Source: Lacticaseibacillus porcinae (GTDB taxonomy: Bacteria > Bacillota > Bacilli > Lactobacillales > Lactobacillaceae). Taken from it: 64,000 nucleotides of DNA. The notes beneath the pieces were generated by a model, which saw nothing but the letters and a program-made list of their open reading frames with translations, had not been told where the DNA came from and made no database searches. The stretch covers positions 79,376-143,375 of the forward strand of contig NZ_RHNS01000007.1 in assembly GCF_003946305.1 (NCBI RefSeq), in the 5' to 3' direction. Of this stretch, positions 1 to 7,594 are shown piece after piece (position 1 is the stretch's first letter; every line of letters begins with the position of its first letter). A program made the position numbers and the translations under genes.

Positions 1-25
1 GCCGCGCGCCACGAAAGCGACAGAC

Positions 26-544
26 TTGCGGGTGGTGGTCGCCATGTCGACGACTGCCGCCACTCAGCGGTTAGCGGCGATTTCAAAAGATCACTTGCTG
101 GCCTTTGATGGGCATGTGTATTTGTTTTACCCCAAGGCGACCAGTCAACAATTCAAAGGCATCAGCCGCGACGCCATGTTGCAGGCGCTACAATTTGATC
201 GCCGCACCGGACTGCTTGGCAACAGCGGCTTCAAGTATCTGTCGATGTTAAGTTTTGACGATAACTTCACCGTGATTGATTTGAAGTGGGCAGAAGCTGT
301 CGCCACGAAAACCCGCCTCGCTGACTATGATGCGCAAGTGCCGCAATTGTTCGCACGATTGACCAAACAAAACGCTAAGCTTGCCAAACAGTGGCATGCC
401 TTGACGCCGGCGATGCAAAGCCAGTGGGCGCGCTATATTTATTCGCCTAAGCGCCTAGTCACCCAGAAAATGCATTTTGAACAGATGCTGGTGGTATTGG
501 CATCAGGTCATCGCACCCTTGAAGAATACATGGGGGCGCGGTGA
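26..544 (+). CDS. YdeI/OmpD-associated-like protein, 5' end uncertain
   Basis: Function is not established. The C-terminal part (about residues 124-160, with LTPAMQSQW followed by a YSPKR segment and a leucine-rich helix) resembles the bacteriocin-protection/YdeI-OmpD-associated family signature. That family is poorly characterised, so this is a family label and not a role. The N-terminal part is not recognised. The listed start is a TTG without a clear ribosome binding site. The frame is open to the left window edge, and an in-frame ATG lies at 44, so the real start may be at 44 or outside the window. The stop overlaps the next gene's ATG (TGATG), suggesting translational coupling. Confidence 0.6.
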   Translation: MRVVVAMSTTAATQRLAAISKDHLLAFDGHVYLFYPKATSQQFKGISRDAMLQALQFDRRTGLLGNSGFKYLSMLSFDDNFTVIDLKWAEAVATKTRLADYDAQVPQLFARLTKQNAKLAKQWHALTPAMQSQWARYIYSPKRLVTQKMHFEQMLVVLASGHRTLEEYMGAR

Positions 545-840
545 TGCGAGTGTTAGATCTGTTGCAGCTGTTGTCTGACTACAACAAAAACACCCCAGTG
601 CGCGTTAAAGTCGCTGGGGCATTGGAAAATATTGAATCGTTTGAATTACAACTCGTTGACGAACAACGCCAACTTTGGATCCACGCCAAACCTGCCGGCA
701 AACCACTGAAAGTTTGGGAAGTGATGATGCTTCTCGACAAACCTGAGTGGCGGCAAGCGTTCGTGCATGTGATCGAACCAGACGACATTCGCCCATTGTT
801 CGGCTTTCAAGACACCGACTTGTGTTTGGCGTTGAATTAA
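544..840 (+). CDS. Small uncharacterised protein coupled to upstream gene
   Basis: A 98-residue soluble protein I do not recognise. No signal peptide, membrane segment or metal-binding motif is visible. It is acidic to neutral and rich in Leu, Asp and Trp. The start chosen is the ATG at 544, which overlaps the upstream stop in TGATG; a GTG three bases earlier is also in frame. Tight coupling suggests a role together with the YdeI-like protein. It ends convergently on the flavodoxin gene, overlapping it by 4 bp. Confidence 0.55.
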   Translation: MRVLDLLQLLSDYNKNTPVRVKVAGALENIESFELQLVDEQRQLWIHAKPAGKPLKVWEVMMLLDKPEWRQAFVHVIEPDDIRPLFGFQDTDLCLALN

Positions 841-1301
841 AGCAAATGATCAACTGCTTCAAGCACTGGCCGCACGGCTTCTAAGCCTGAAGTTTCCGCA
901 TCAGTGCCGCCTTTAACTTTGAGCTTCAGCCGCAAGCGCCAAGGCAGATCCACTTCTGGTTGGCCTTGTAAGTAGCGAAATACGGGTTGTTGGTGACAGG
1001 TGGCGAAGCTTTTAACTTGCAGTTTCTCCACTTCGGTTAAACTCATGGGAAAAATGCCGGTTCCAAACACCAAGAAATGAGGCGGCAACAATTCCGCATA
1101 TTGGCGGTAGAACCGTTTAAAGCCAGCAATTTGATGGCCTGACACATGACCACCATACAAAACGACGTCCACATGTTCGAAATCTTTTGGCGCAATCAAC
1201 TTCGTGTCCACCAACTCTGCATGCAATGTTTGCGCGAGTTGCTGGGCGAATGCTTGGGTAAAGCCTGTTTGCGATTGGTAAATGACCTTGATCGTGCGCA
1301 T
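837..1301 (-). CDS. Flavodoxin-domain protein
   Basis: A 154-residue protein with an N-terminal flavodoxin fold. The first beta strand (IKVIYQSQTGFT) carries the SxTGxT phosphate-binding loop for FMN at about residues 9-14, followed by alternating strands and helices typical of flavodoxins. Such proteins shuttle electrons or act as small FMN reductases; the specific partner is unknown. The start at 1301 is preferred because GAGGTG sits 6 bases upstream, whereas the in-frame GTG at 1310 would place that site inside the gene. It is transcribed divergently from tpx, fitting a redox neighbourhood. Confidence 0.75.
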   Translation of the reverse strand: MRTIKVIYQSQTGFTQAFAQQLAQTLHAELVDTKLIAPKDFEHVDVVLYGGHVSGHQIAGFKRFYRQYAELLPPHFLVFGTGIFPMSLTEVEKLQVKSFATCHQQPVFRYLQGQPEVDLPWRLRLKLKVKGGTDAETSGLEAVRPVLEAVDHLL

Positions 1302-1391
1302 GTGTTTCACCTCTTATCTACAAGCATACCAAATTACCCCATTAGGACTCAAACATGGTACACTCGACTTAAGTAAAAAGGAGGAATTGGA

Positions 1392-1892
1392 ATGCAGATC
1401 ACACGACATGGTACCCCGCAACAAACTGTTGGCACGCCACCAAGTTTAGGTCATCAGCTGCCAGCGTTTCGTTTAACTGACGCTAACGGCAAAACCGTGA
1501 CCACAGCGGATTTTTCCGGGCGTTACAACTTGATTTCGGTTGTTCCTGATATCAATACCCGCGTATGCTCGATTTCGACGAAACAATTCAACCAAGCGAT
1601 GGATGAATTTGATGGCGTTGGCTTCTATACCATTTCCACCAACACCACCGCGCAACAAGCAAATTGGTGTGCTGCCGAAGACGTGCATCACATTCAATTG
1701 CTCAGCGATGATGACGACAACTTCGGCACCGCGATGGGACTGTATGTCGCTGACAACCACACCGACGCGCGCTCCGTTTGGATCATTGCCCCAGATGGTC
1801 ATATCGCTTATCGCGAGTTGATCTTGGAACAAACCCAAGAACCTGATTACGGCAGTGCATTAGCGTATTTGGAAGCACATCAGGCACATTAA
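1392..1892 (+). CDS. tpx: Thiol peroxidase Tpx
   Basis: Atypical 2-Cys peroxiredoxin that reduces hydrogen peroxide and alkyl hydroperoxides in the cytoplasm using thioredoxin. The 166-residue length is normal for Tpx. The peroxidatic cysteine is C59, inside the family motif form DINTRVCSIST, and the resolving cysteine is C93 (NWCAAED). A strong AAAGGAGG site lies just upstream of the ATG. The gene stands alone between the divergent flavodoxin gene and a bidirectional terminator. Confidence 0.92.
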   Translation: MQITRHGTPQQTVGTPPSLGHQLPAFRLTDANGKTVTTADFSGRYNLISVVPDINTRVCSISTKQFNQAMDEFDGVGFYTISTNTTAQQANWCAAEDVHHIQLLSDDDDNFGTAMGLYVADNHTDARSVWIIAPDGHIAYRELILEQTQEPDYGSALAYLEAHQAH

Positions 1893-1901
1893 TGCATGAT
1901 C

Positions 1902-1937
1902 AAGCGGCTAGGACATTGTGCCCTAGCCGCTTTGTTG
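1902..1937 (+). terminator. Bidirectional terminator after tpx
   Basis: Perfect 11-bp stem (AAGCGGCTAGG with its complement), a loop of about 9 nt, and a T-rich end after the + strand arm. It lies between the convergent tpx and 1947-2645 genes and may serve both. Confidence 0.75.
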
Positions 1938-1946
1938 TGATGCGAT

Positions 1947-2645
1947 TTAGGATTTTGCTGCGTCAGCCATTTCTTGTTGCCACTTCGCCCAGCTTTGTTC
2001 CAGTGAATGGCCATCTAAGCGGATCACTTGCAGTTCTCCACTTGCTTCAAGTGGGTCCCCAGCGCCGCGATATTCGATAGTGTCAGCGTCGACGAACCAA
2101 TACACTGATGGCGCATCTTTCACTAATGCCGCACGAGCTTTCAAAATCGGCTGTAACGCTTTGCGGAGTTTCTCGACGCGGGTGTTCGTGTCTTGGTCGT
2201 CACCAAATGCGGTGTGTTGCATTTGTTTACTGAAGGCTGCCATCGAGAATTTGCCTTTGAGAAATTGATTCATCACCTGCGTTAACGCCGCTTGTTGCGC
2301 CTGCAAGTGATAACGTTTGATCCACACCTTCAAGGCACCAATCGCGCGGGTGTGGAGCTGGTCGAGTTGCTTGGCTAACCGTTTTTCTTCACCTGCTGGC
2401 ATGACTTTGCGAATTTGGATTTCGCCGCCAATCGTCACCGGCGTTTGCAAATGTAAGTCTTGATAAAATACTTGTGAAAATGGCACCATCGCCACCGCTA
2501 AATCATCAACGTTGATTTCCTCTGAGTCGATCGCCGAAGCCTCGACTTGCAGCTTCAACACGCGCACCACGCCGCTGTCGGTACCTGCAAGTGTCGCCAC
2601 AGTGTCGACGCCTAACACTTTCCCGCTGATTTCACCTTGCATCAT
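1947..2645 (-). CDS. Uncharacterised protein, second gene of a two-gene unit
   Basis: A 232-residue protein I do not recognise. The N-terminal half reads as beta-rich (many Val, Thr and Gly). The middle, about residues 95-180, is helical and charged. The C-terminus has a short beta region containing VYWFVDADTIEYRG. No signal peptide or membrane segment is seen. The start codon overlaps the stop of the upstream gene by 4 bp (ATGA), with AAGGAGG directly before it; a second ATG at 2642 is equally possible. Co-translation with 2642-3511 suggests a joint function. Confidence 0.6.
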   Translation of the reverse strand: MMQGEISGKVLGVDTVATLAGTDSGVVRVLKLQVEASAIDSEEINVDDLAVAMVPFSQVFYQDLHLQTPVTIGGEIQIRKVMPAGEEKRLAKQLDQLHTRAIGALKVWIKRYHLQAQQAALTQVMNQFLKGKFSMAAFSKQMQHTAFGDDQDTNTRVEKLRKALQPILKARAALVKDAPSVYWFVDADTIEYRGAGDPLEASGELQVIRLDGHSLEQSWAKWQQEMADAAKS

Positions 2646-3511
2646 AAACCTCCTTGTTGATAAGCCTCAAGTTGATTAAGTTCAAACACCGAGCGGTTAA
2701 AGTCATGCTGGGCTTGTAGCCACGCCGCGGTGTAAAAAGGAATCTGCTCAGCTTTGAATTGTGCTTGTTGCGTTTTGACTTGAGCAAACTGTTGCTGCAA
2801 AAACTCGGCTTCTGACATGTTGGCCTTGGCTTCGTCGGTGATCATTTTCACGTTAAGGTCGCGATTGTCGCCATACATAAAGAATTCCACCTTGCGCAAG
2901 TTGCGGAAAAGGTAGGCGACGGGGAAACGGCGCGCAAATCGCCAATCGTAACTCGCAGCTAATCCCAAAACTTCTCGAATCAGTTTGCGACCGCGCTTTT
3001 GATGATGAGACCCCAGCGGCTCAAACGCTTTTTCAAAACGCTGTAGCAATTGTTCTAACGTCAGCTGTTGCGCACCGAACGCATCGACTGCGTGCAACAA
3101 AGCCCGAACTTGCTGCGGCCACGTCGGGTCTTTTCGGTGAACTTCGTGGGCCAGCCAATCTTGAAACTTGGTGATCAACACCCCACGCATTTGTCGCAAC
3201 AGCCGTTCAGCGCGTTGACGATCCTGGGCATTCTTCATCACATAAACTCTAGTTAACATCCCATTGAACGCCAGCATCCGCGCATAAGCCATTTGACCGT
3301 TTTTCTGGAAAAATGGTGCCCCATACTCTGCTAACACGATTTGTGGTGGCCACGCTAACTGTTCAAACTTGTTGATCCGCGCATAATTGACACCGCCGAT
3401 CACCACAGTTGCCAATTGTTCAAATGTCCCATCTGAAAACATCAATTCAACTGTGATCGTATCGACAACCACCCCGCGAACCTTCAACCGTCTTCGAGCA
3501 TGCATCGACAT
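2642..3511 (-). CDS. Uncharacterised protein, first gene of a two-gene unit
   Basis: A 289-residue soluble protein that I cannot assign. It is rich in Arg, Gln, Phe and Tyr, with a basic helical middle (about residues 85-190). It has no signal peptide and no obvious catalytic motif. It starts after a nearly perfect anti-16S match (AAAGGAGGTGATC), implying efficient translation. It is followed by 1947-2645 with a 4-bp overlap. Transcription is away from the non-coding RNA unit at 3640-4069. Confidence 0.6.
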   Translation of the reverse strand: MSMHARRRLKVRGVVVDTITVELMFSDGTFEQLATVVIGGVNYARINKFEQLAWPPQIVLAEYGAPFFQKNGQMAYARMLAFNGMLTRVYVMKNAQDRQRAERLLRQMRGVLITKFQDWLAHEVHRKDPTWPQQVRALLHAVDAFGAQQLTLEQLLQRFEKAFEPLGSHHQKRGRKLIREVLGLAASYDWRFARRFPVAYLFRNLRKVEFFMYGDNRDLNVKMITDEAKANMSEAEFLQQQFAQVKTQQAQFKAEQIPFYTAAWLQAQHDFNRSVFELNQLEAYQQGGL

Positions 3512-3639
3512 CTGCGATCACCTCCTTTTGACTGTAGTATGGCGGCGACTTTCAAATCCGGCAAATTCTAAGCTTCTCCATCAGCTAAAATTTGAGGTTG
3601 CCCTTTTTTAAAAAAATGCGTATCACTTTGATAAAATAC

Positions 3640-3668
3640 TTGACTTTAGTTTTTGATGGCGCTATCAT
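3640..3668 (+). promoter_or_regulatory. Strong promoter of the orphan RNA unit
   Basis: TTGACT at 3640-3645 and TATCAT at 3663-3668 with a 17-bp spacer. Each hexamer is close to the sigma-A consensus. Transcription would begin near 3675, where no plausible coding frame starts. Confidence 0.7.
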
Positions 3669-3674
3669 CACTGT

Positions 3675-4069
3675 CAGGAGGAGTAGACGGCTTAGGCCAA
3701 GTCGCCTGTACCACTTCATGGCGAAGCGGAAGAGCTTCGTTAAACCGAATGAGACAGACCCGCAGCGCCACAGCGACTTTTACGTTTGGTTGTTGTGCAA
3801 CGTTGGATCTCTCGTATCAGAGTACCGGTACTGAAGGGCCCCTGTGGGGTTCAAACCAGTGACACCGGGTCGAGTTCCCTATGGCGACGTAGGAGGAAAG
3901 TGACGCCTGTGGACCAAAGGCAGTGCAAAGCTGATTAGTCCCGAACGTGGTCAAGGTCCAATAAGCCGAGGCGACGCAGACACGCGCTTGATGATGAACT
4001 GCTAGAACGTAATTGAATTGGCGTCAAAGCCAGAGATCCACGAAGCAGAATACTGTTTCGTGGATTTTG
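3675..4069 (+). ncRNA. Candidate structured non-coding RNA of about 395 nt
   Basis: A complete unit between a near-consensus promoter and a hairpin end, with no convincing coding frame. Visible pairings include a local hairpin CGAAGC/GCTTCG (3722-3727 with 3734-3739). A stem, CCGGTACTG near 3824-3832 with CAGT-gac-ACCGG at about 3857-3868, encloses a CCCC-TGT-GGGG hairpin (3839-3849) and a T-arm-like GGTTCAAACC. GGACC (3911-3915) pairs with GGTCC (3955-3959). TGACGCC (3901-3907) pairs with GGCGTCA (4020-4026). CGGCTTA (3688-3694) can pair with TAAGCCG (3962-3968), and GTCGCCT (3701-3707) with AGGCGAC (3969-3975); these two helices cross, so they form a pseudoknot or are alternatives. It does not match RNase P, tmRNA, 6S or SRP RNA as I know them. 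It could belong to a known large class such as raiA, GOLLD or ROOL; I cannot tell by eye. Confidence 0.6.
4036..4069 (+). terminator. Terminator hairpin of the orphan RNA
   Basis: A 13-bp stem (4036-4048 with 4053-4065, one G-T pair) closed by an AATA tetraloop and followed by TTTT. Further T runs lie at 4077-4088. Confidence 0.7.
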
Positions 4070-4178
4070 TGCGCCCTTTTACCTTTTTTTGCCGAGATTC
4101 TGCGGCACGACAGTTGTCAGCGCGCGGGGTTCAGTGTACCCTTAACCATATACAACTCACCTGCTTGGAGGCAGAATT

Positions 4179-5105
4179 TTGACGCAATCGCTTGCCATTA
4201 TCATTCCCTGTCATAACGAAGAAGAAAACGTGCCGCTGTTTTATCAAGCCGTGCAGCGGACTTTTGCTGAACTGCCCGACTACAAACCGATTTTTTGGTA
4301 CATCAACGACGGCTCAGTCGACCGCACACTCGCTGAGATCCAACAGCTGCAACTGACGGATCCTGATGTCCACTACATCGACTTCTCCCGCGGCTTCGGC
4401 AAAGAAGCTGGCATGTACGCCGGCTTGCAAAATGCGAAAGCCGACCTGTACACGATCATGGATGCCGACTTGCAAGATCCGCCAGCCATGTTGAAAGACA
4501 TGCTCGCAGGCATTCGCGAAGGCTATGAAATGGTAGGCGCCGCGCGAATGGACCGGACTGGGGAGCCAGCGATGAGAAGTTTCTTCTCGAATATGTTCTA
4601 CAAAGTTATTAACAAGATCTCGAAAACTGAAATCGTGCCTGGTGCTCGTGATTTCCGCGTGATGACGCCTAAGTACGTTAACGCAGTGCTGTCTTTGAGT
4701 GAACGCAATCGCTTCTCTAAAGGAATTTTCGGTTGGGTCGGGTTTAAGTCCAAATATCTCCCCTATCAAAACGTTGAACGTGAACATGGTGAAACTAGCT
4801 GGAGCTTCGGTAGTTTGTTCCAATACTCGCTGGATGGAATTATCGACTTCTCAGAAACGCCGTTGAACATTGTGTCATGGTTAGGGCTAACTTCATGCTT
4901 CTTGTCCTTGCTGGCGTTGATTTTCATCGTAGTGCGTGCATTGTTCTGGGGTGGTTCCGTTGCAGGGTGGCCATCAATGGTATCCATCTTCTTGATGATT
5001 GGCGGGCTGCAGTTATTTGGGACTGGAATCTTAGGCAAATACATCGGCAAGATCTATCTCGAAATCAAGAACCGGCCGATTTATATTGCTAACGAAATCA
5101 AATAA
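4179..5105 (+). CDS. GtrB-like polyprenyl-phosphate glycosyltransferase (GT2)
   Basis: Membrane-anchored GT2 enzyme that by family transfers a sugar, often glucose, from a nucleotide sugar to undecaprenyl phosphate on the cytoplasmic face. The GT-A domain (about residues 1-220) starts with IIIPCHNEEENV and carries NDGSxDxT and the MDADLQDPP motif for metal and substrate. Two hydrophobic segments follow (about 232-252 and 265-285), as in GtrB/DPM1-like proteins. The start is a TTG at 4179 with GGAGG 8 bases upstream. It converges on a GtrA-like gene across a shared terminator, consistent with a Gtr-type glycosylation module. Confidence 0.85.
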   Translation: MTQSLAIIIPCHNEEENVPLFYQAVQRTFAELPDYKPIFWYINDGSVDRTLAEIQQLQLTDPDVHYIDFSRGFGKEAGMYAGLQNAKADLYTIMDADLQDPPAMLKDMLAGIREGYEMVGAARMDRTGEPAMRSFFSNMFYKVINKISKTEIVPGARDFRVMTPKYVNAVLSLSERNRFSKGIFGWVGFKSKYLPYQNVEREHGETSWSFGSLFQYSLDGIIDFSETPLNIVSWLGLTSCFLSLLALIFIVVRALFWGGSVAGWPSMVSIFLMIGGLQLFGTGILGKYIGKIYLEIKNRPIYIANEIK

Positions 5106-5106
5106 A

Positions 5107-5157
5107 CAAATATGGCGTCACACGACTCAGTTGATGAGAGTGTAACGCCATATTTTT
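5107..5157 (+). terminator. Bidirectional terminator between gtrB-like and gtrA-like genes
   Basis: AAATATGGCGTCACAC pairs with GTGTAACGCCATATT, followed by T residues on the + strand and flanked by A residues for the other direction. Confidence 0.7.
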
Positions 5158-5171
5158 ATTGTGGACTCGAA

Positions 5172-5615
5172 TCAAACGTGATCGGTAGGTTTGTTGCGAA
5201 AGATGATGAACTTGGAAAACGCATAGTTGGCAACGATGATAACAATCTGAGTCAAAATTTTTGCTACCATATTCGACCAGTGAATCGCATTGATGAACAG
5301 GAACATGCAAGCGTAATCGATACCCAATGAAATGATACGCGCAAACATGAACTTGGCGAATTCCCACACCAAAGAACCAAATGATTCCGTGTGTGAGTTG
5401 AAGACCCACAACTTGTTGGTGACAAAGGCAAATAAAACAGAAAGCAACCATGCCAAGAAATTAGATACTTGCCAGCTAATACCAATATGCGTTGCGCCAG
5501 CAAATACAACAATATTTACCACTGTAGTGAGACCGCCGAAAAAGACGTATGTGAATACGTCCCACAGATGATTTTCTTCAAGTAACGCCTTGCCTCGATT
5601 GAATAATTTGATCAA
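5172..5615 (-). CDS. GtrA-like membrane protein
   Basis: A 147-residue protein with four predicted membrane helices, matching the GtrA family in size and in the C-terminal NYAFSKFIIF motif. GtrA-type proteins are thought to help translocate undecaprenyl-phosphate-linked sugars across the membrane for use in wall polymer decoration. The start is TTG with AGGAG 7 bases upstream. It is convergent with the GtrB-like gene and lies downstream of the GT-C gene on the same strand, so the three may supply one lipid-linked sugar pathway. Confidence 0.8.
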   Translation of the reverse strand: MIKLFNRGKALLEENHLWDVFTYVFFGGLTTVVNIVVFAGATHIGISWQVSNFLAWLLSVLFAFVTNKLWVFNSHTESFGSLVWEFAKFMFARIISLGIDYACMFLFINAIHWSNMVAKILTQIVIIVANYAFSKFIIFRNKPTDHV

Positions 5616-5902
5616 GAAAATACTCCTACCTTTTTGATTACTGGAGTCGATTATCCGCTGAAGTATATGTTAGGTCAACAAATCAAAAACAGTAAATCAT
5701 CCTTGTCTACTGCTTCAAATTTTTGGCATTGCTTTTCGGTCATTCATTATTCCAGCCCTGATGCGGAATAAAGACGAGCATTCATGGAAGCGACTTACCT
5801 CCCGAGAATTAAGATTTTTTCGATACCGGAAGGTTTGCGTCCTTCGACGTTAAATTGAATTTATCGCGCTTTTCACCAAGTTTCTCGGTAATGATCGGTA
5901 TG

Positions 5903-7462
5903 TCAAACCGAATCGGCGTTTTGTTGAAGAATCAAAGTTCTTGCAAGCATCATTATCGCAATGGGGAATAGTATTAGGCTATATCGTGGATTTGCTTCCC
6001 AGATGAGCATGAACGCGAAATATCCACTAATAAAAATTCCTCCAAGAAATAGAAGCGAGTCAGGATGTTTCAGCCCAAACACACAAGCCGCAATTATTGA
6101 TATATAAATTAACAACTGTGCTATTGTCATAATGATATACAGTAATTTGCCGATATGATCACTAGTCAAAATCGAATCCGCTCGAATCTGATTGCGTGAT
6201 GCTCTGAGCAGACTAAATGTCACTTTAGCGTCGCCGGACCCATACACAACGGAAATCTTGTTATTAATTGCTTCCAAAAGCTGAGAAAAATTCATGCTCG
6301 TTAGTCGCGTCTTATAAATTTTAAGCTGCTTCTTCTCGACACTCTTCTTTGAAAGCTGTTTATCATATAGCAGATGCCACGAATAATCCTGCTCACTCTT
6401 TTCATAGATTCCAACTGACCACAGTTGTTTCTGTTGTGGGTCCAGCCGCTTAGGAATAGGCGTATTATCGATTCCCATCATGACGTAATGCGTGTTAGGT
6501 TGTCCGAAGTTGGAGTCAGAATAAACTCCACTCGAATTAATTGCAGCGTGCCAGCCAAGATTTCCAACGACTAAGAAAACCATCGGCACAATGGATAAAA
6601 GCCGCGTCTTTCCGTGAGTGGTTAATGCCAGATACAGACTCAAAGCGATGATATAAATTAACATCGTTCCTTTGCCTATAAATCCAATAACTGCGAATAC
6701 GTTTGTCCAGATAAAATTCCATCGGCGTGCACGAATTGGCTTGTGTTGATCCACAAATCCAGAAAAGAAGAATAACGATACAACTATGAAAAATAATGCT
6801 AATGTATCCGTATATGCGAGAACAGAATGCAAAGTCAGTTGAATTGCAAAGAAGTATATCTGTACCAGCAACAAGGCTTGTACATTGTTCAATTTCAGGC
6901 GACGGAGGGTTTTAAATAATAAAACAATGGTCGCAGCGTGAATCATAAAAAAAGCGCTAACGGTTGCACAAAAGTTTGAGCCAAATAAAGCCATGATGAG
7001 ACGATAGATCAGTGCAAGGAACATATTTTGTGGATTTGCATAAAAATATTGATCAATACCGCCGTTTTTCCACGGATTAATTTGATGGAAATTCGTCATC
7101 CATCGATAGACAATTCCAGAATCATCCACAAGATGGTCGTATCCTAGCTTACGCAGAAAGTAATGTGTGCCCACACTAAGCACTAGAATTTCAATTATTA
7201 GTAGAAAAAACGCACACTTATCGCTCATCTTATATTTCCGAGCAACATGACCTAATATCCACAAGACAACGATCAGTACTAATGCAATAAAGAACGAAAG
7301 CCATCCAATTCGACCCACCGTTTGAAAAGTATTCTCACGTCTAAAAATTCCATATAGTGAGCCCATTCGATAATTTACTAAAACACTCATCAAGGACCAA
7401 ATCGTCACAACATATGTAGTCAATAAAAAAAACTGCTGAATTCTAAAAGATATACCCTTCAT
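5903..7462 (-). CDS. Polytopic membrane protein, probable GT-C glycosyltransferase
   Basis: A 519-residue protein with at least ten hydrophobic segments. The large hydrophilic loops include one after the third helix containing DDSGIVYRW and PWKNGGIDQYFY, and another near residues 320-430. This architecture, and the late RYSLILFP segment, fit lipid-phosphosugar-dependent GT-C enzymes that act on the outer face. The start at 7462 is chosen because AAGGGGG lies 5 bases upstream; an in-frame ATG at 7483 lies before that site. The gene is A+T-rich compared with rmlACBD. It could finish the GtrA/GtrB pathway or decorate the EPS. Confidence 0.7.
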   Translation of the reverse strand: MKGISFRIQQFFLLTTYVVTIWSLMSVLVNYRMGSLYGIFRRENTFQTVGRIGWLSFFIALVLIVVLWILGHVARKYKMSDKCAFFLLIIEILVLSVGTHYFLRKLGYDHLVDDSGIVYRWMTNFHQINPWKNGGIDQYFYANPQNMFLALIYRLIMALFGSNFCATVSAFFMIHAATIVLLFKTLRRLKLNNVQALLLVQIYFFAIQLTLHSVLAYTDTLALFFIVVSLFFFSGFVDQHKPIRARRWNFIWTNVFAVIGFIGKGTMLIYIIALSLYLALTTHGKTRLLSIVPMVFLVVGNLGWHAAINSSGVYSDSNFGQPNTHYVMMGIDNTPIPKRLDPQQKQLWSVGIYEKSEQDYSWHLLYDKQLSKKSVEKKQLKIYKTRLTSMNFSQLLEAINNKISVVYGSGDAKVTFSLLRASRNQIRADSILTSDHIGKLLYIIMTIAQLLIYISIIAACVFGLKHPDSLLFLGGIFISGYFAFMLIWEANPRYSLILFPIAIMMLARTLILQQNADSV

Positions 7463-7594
7463 TTCAACCCCCTTATGCTTCATCGCTTATATGTGGATAA
7501 GCTTTGCAACGCAAGTAGCGTGAAACAATATCCTTGCAGTCTAATTGAACCTGACATTAAATACTTTCCACCTTGCTTTATTCTTCTACACTTT

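Noticed and set aside
3653..3862. Short + strand frames inside the orphan RNA
   Set aside because: They have no suitable ribosome binding site or recognisable protein features, begin upstream of or near the predicted transcription start, and cross the paired segments.
5616..5902. Possible gene remnant between the GtrA-like and GT-C genes
   Set aside because: No frame longer than a few dozen codons and no recognisable protein fragment on either strand.
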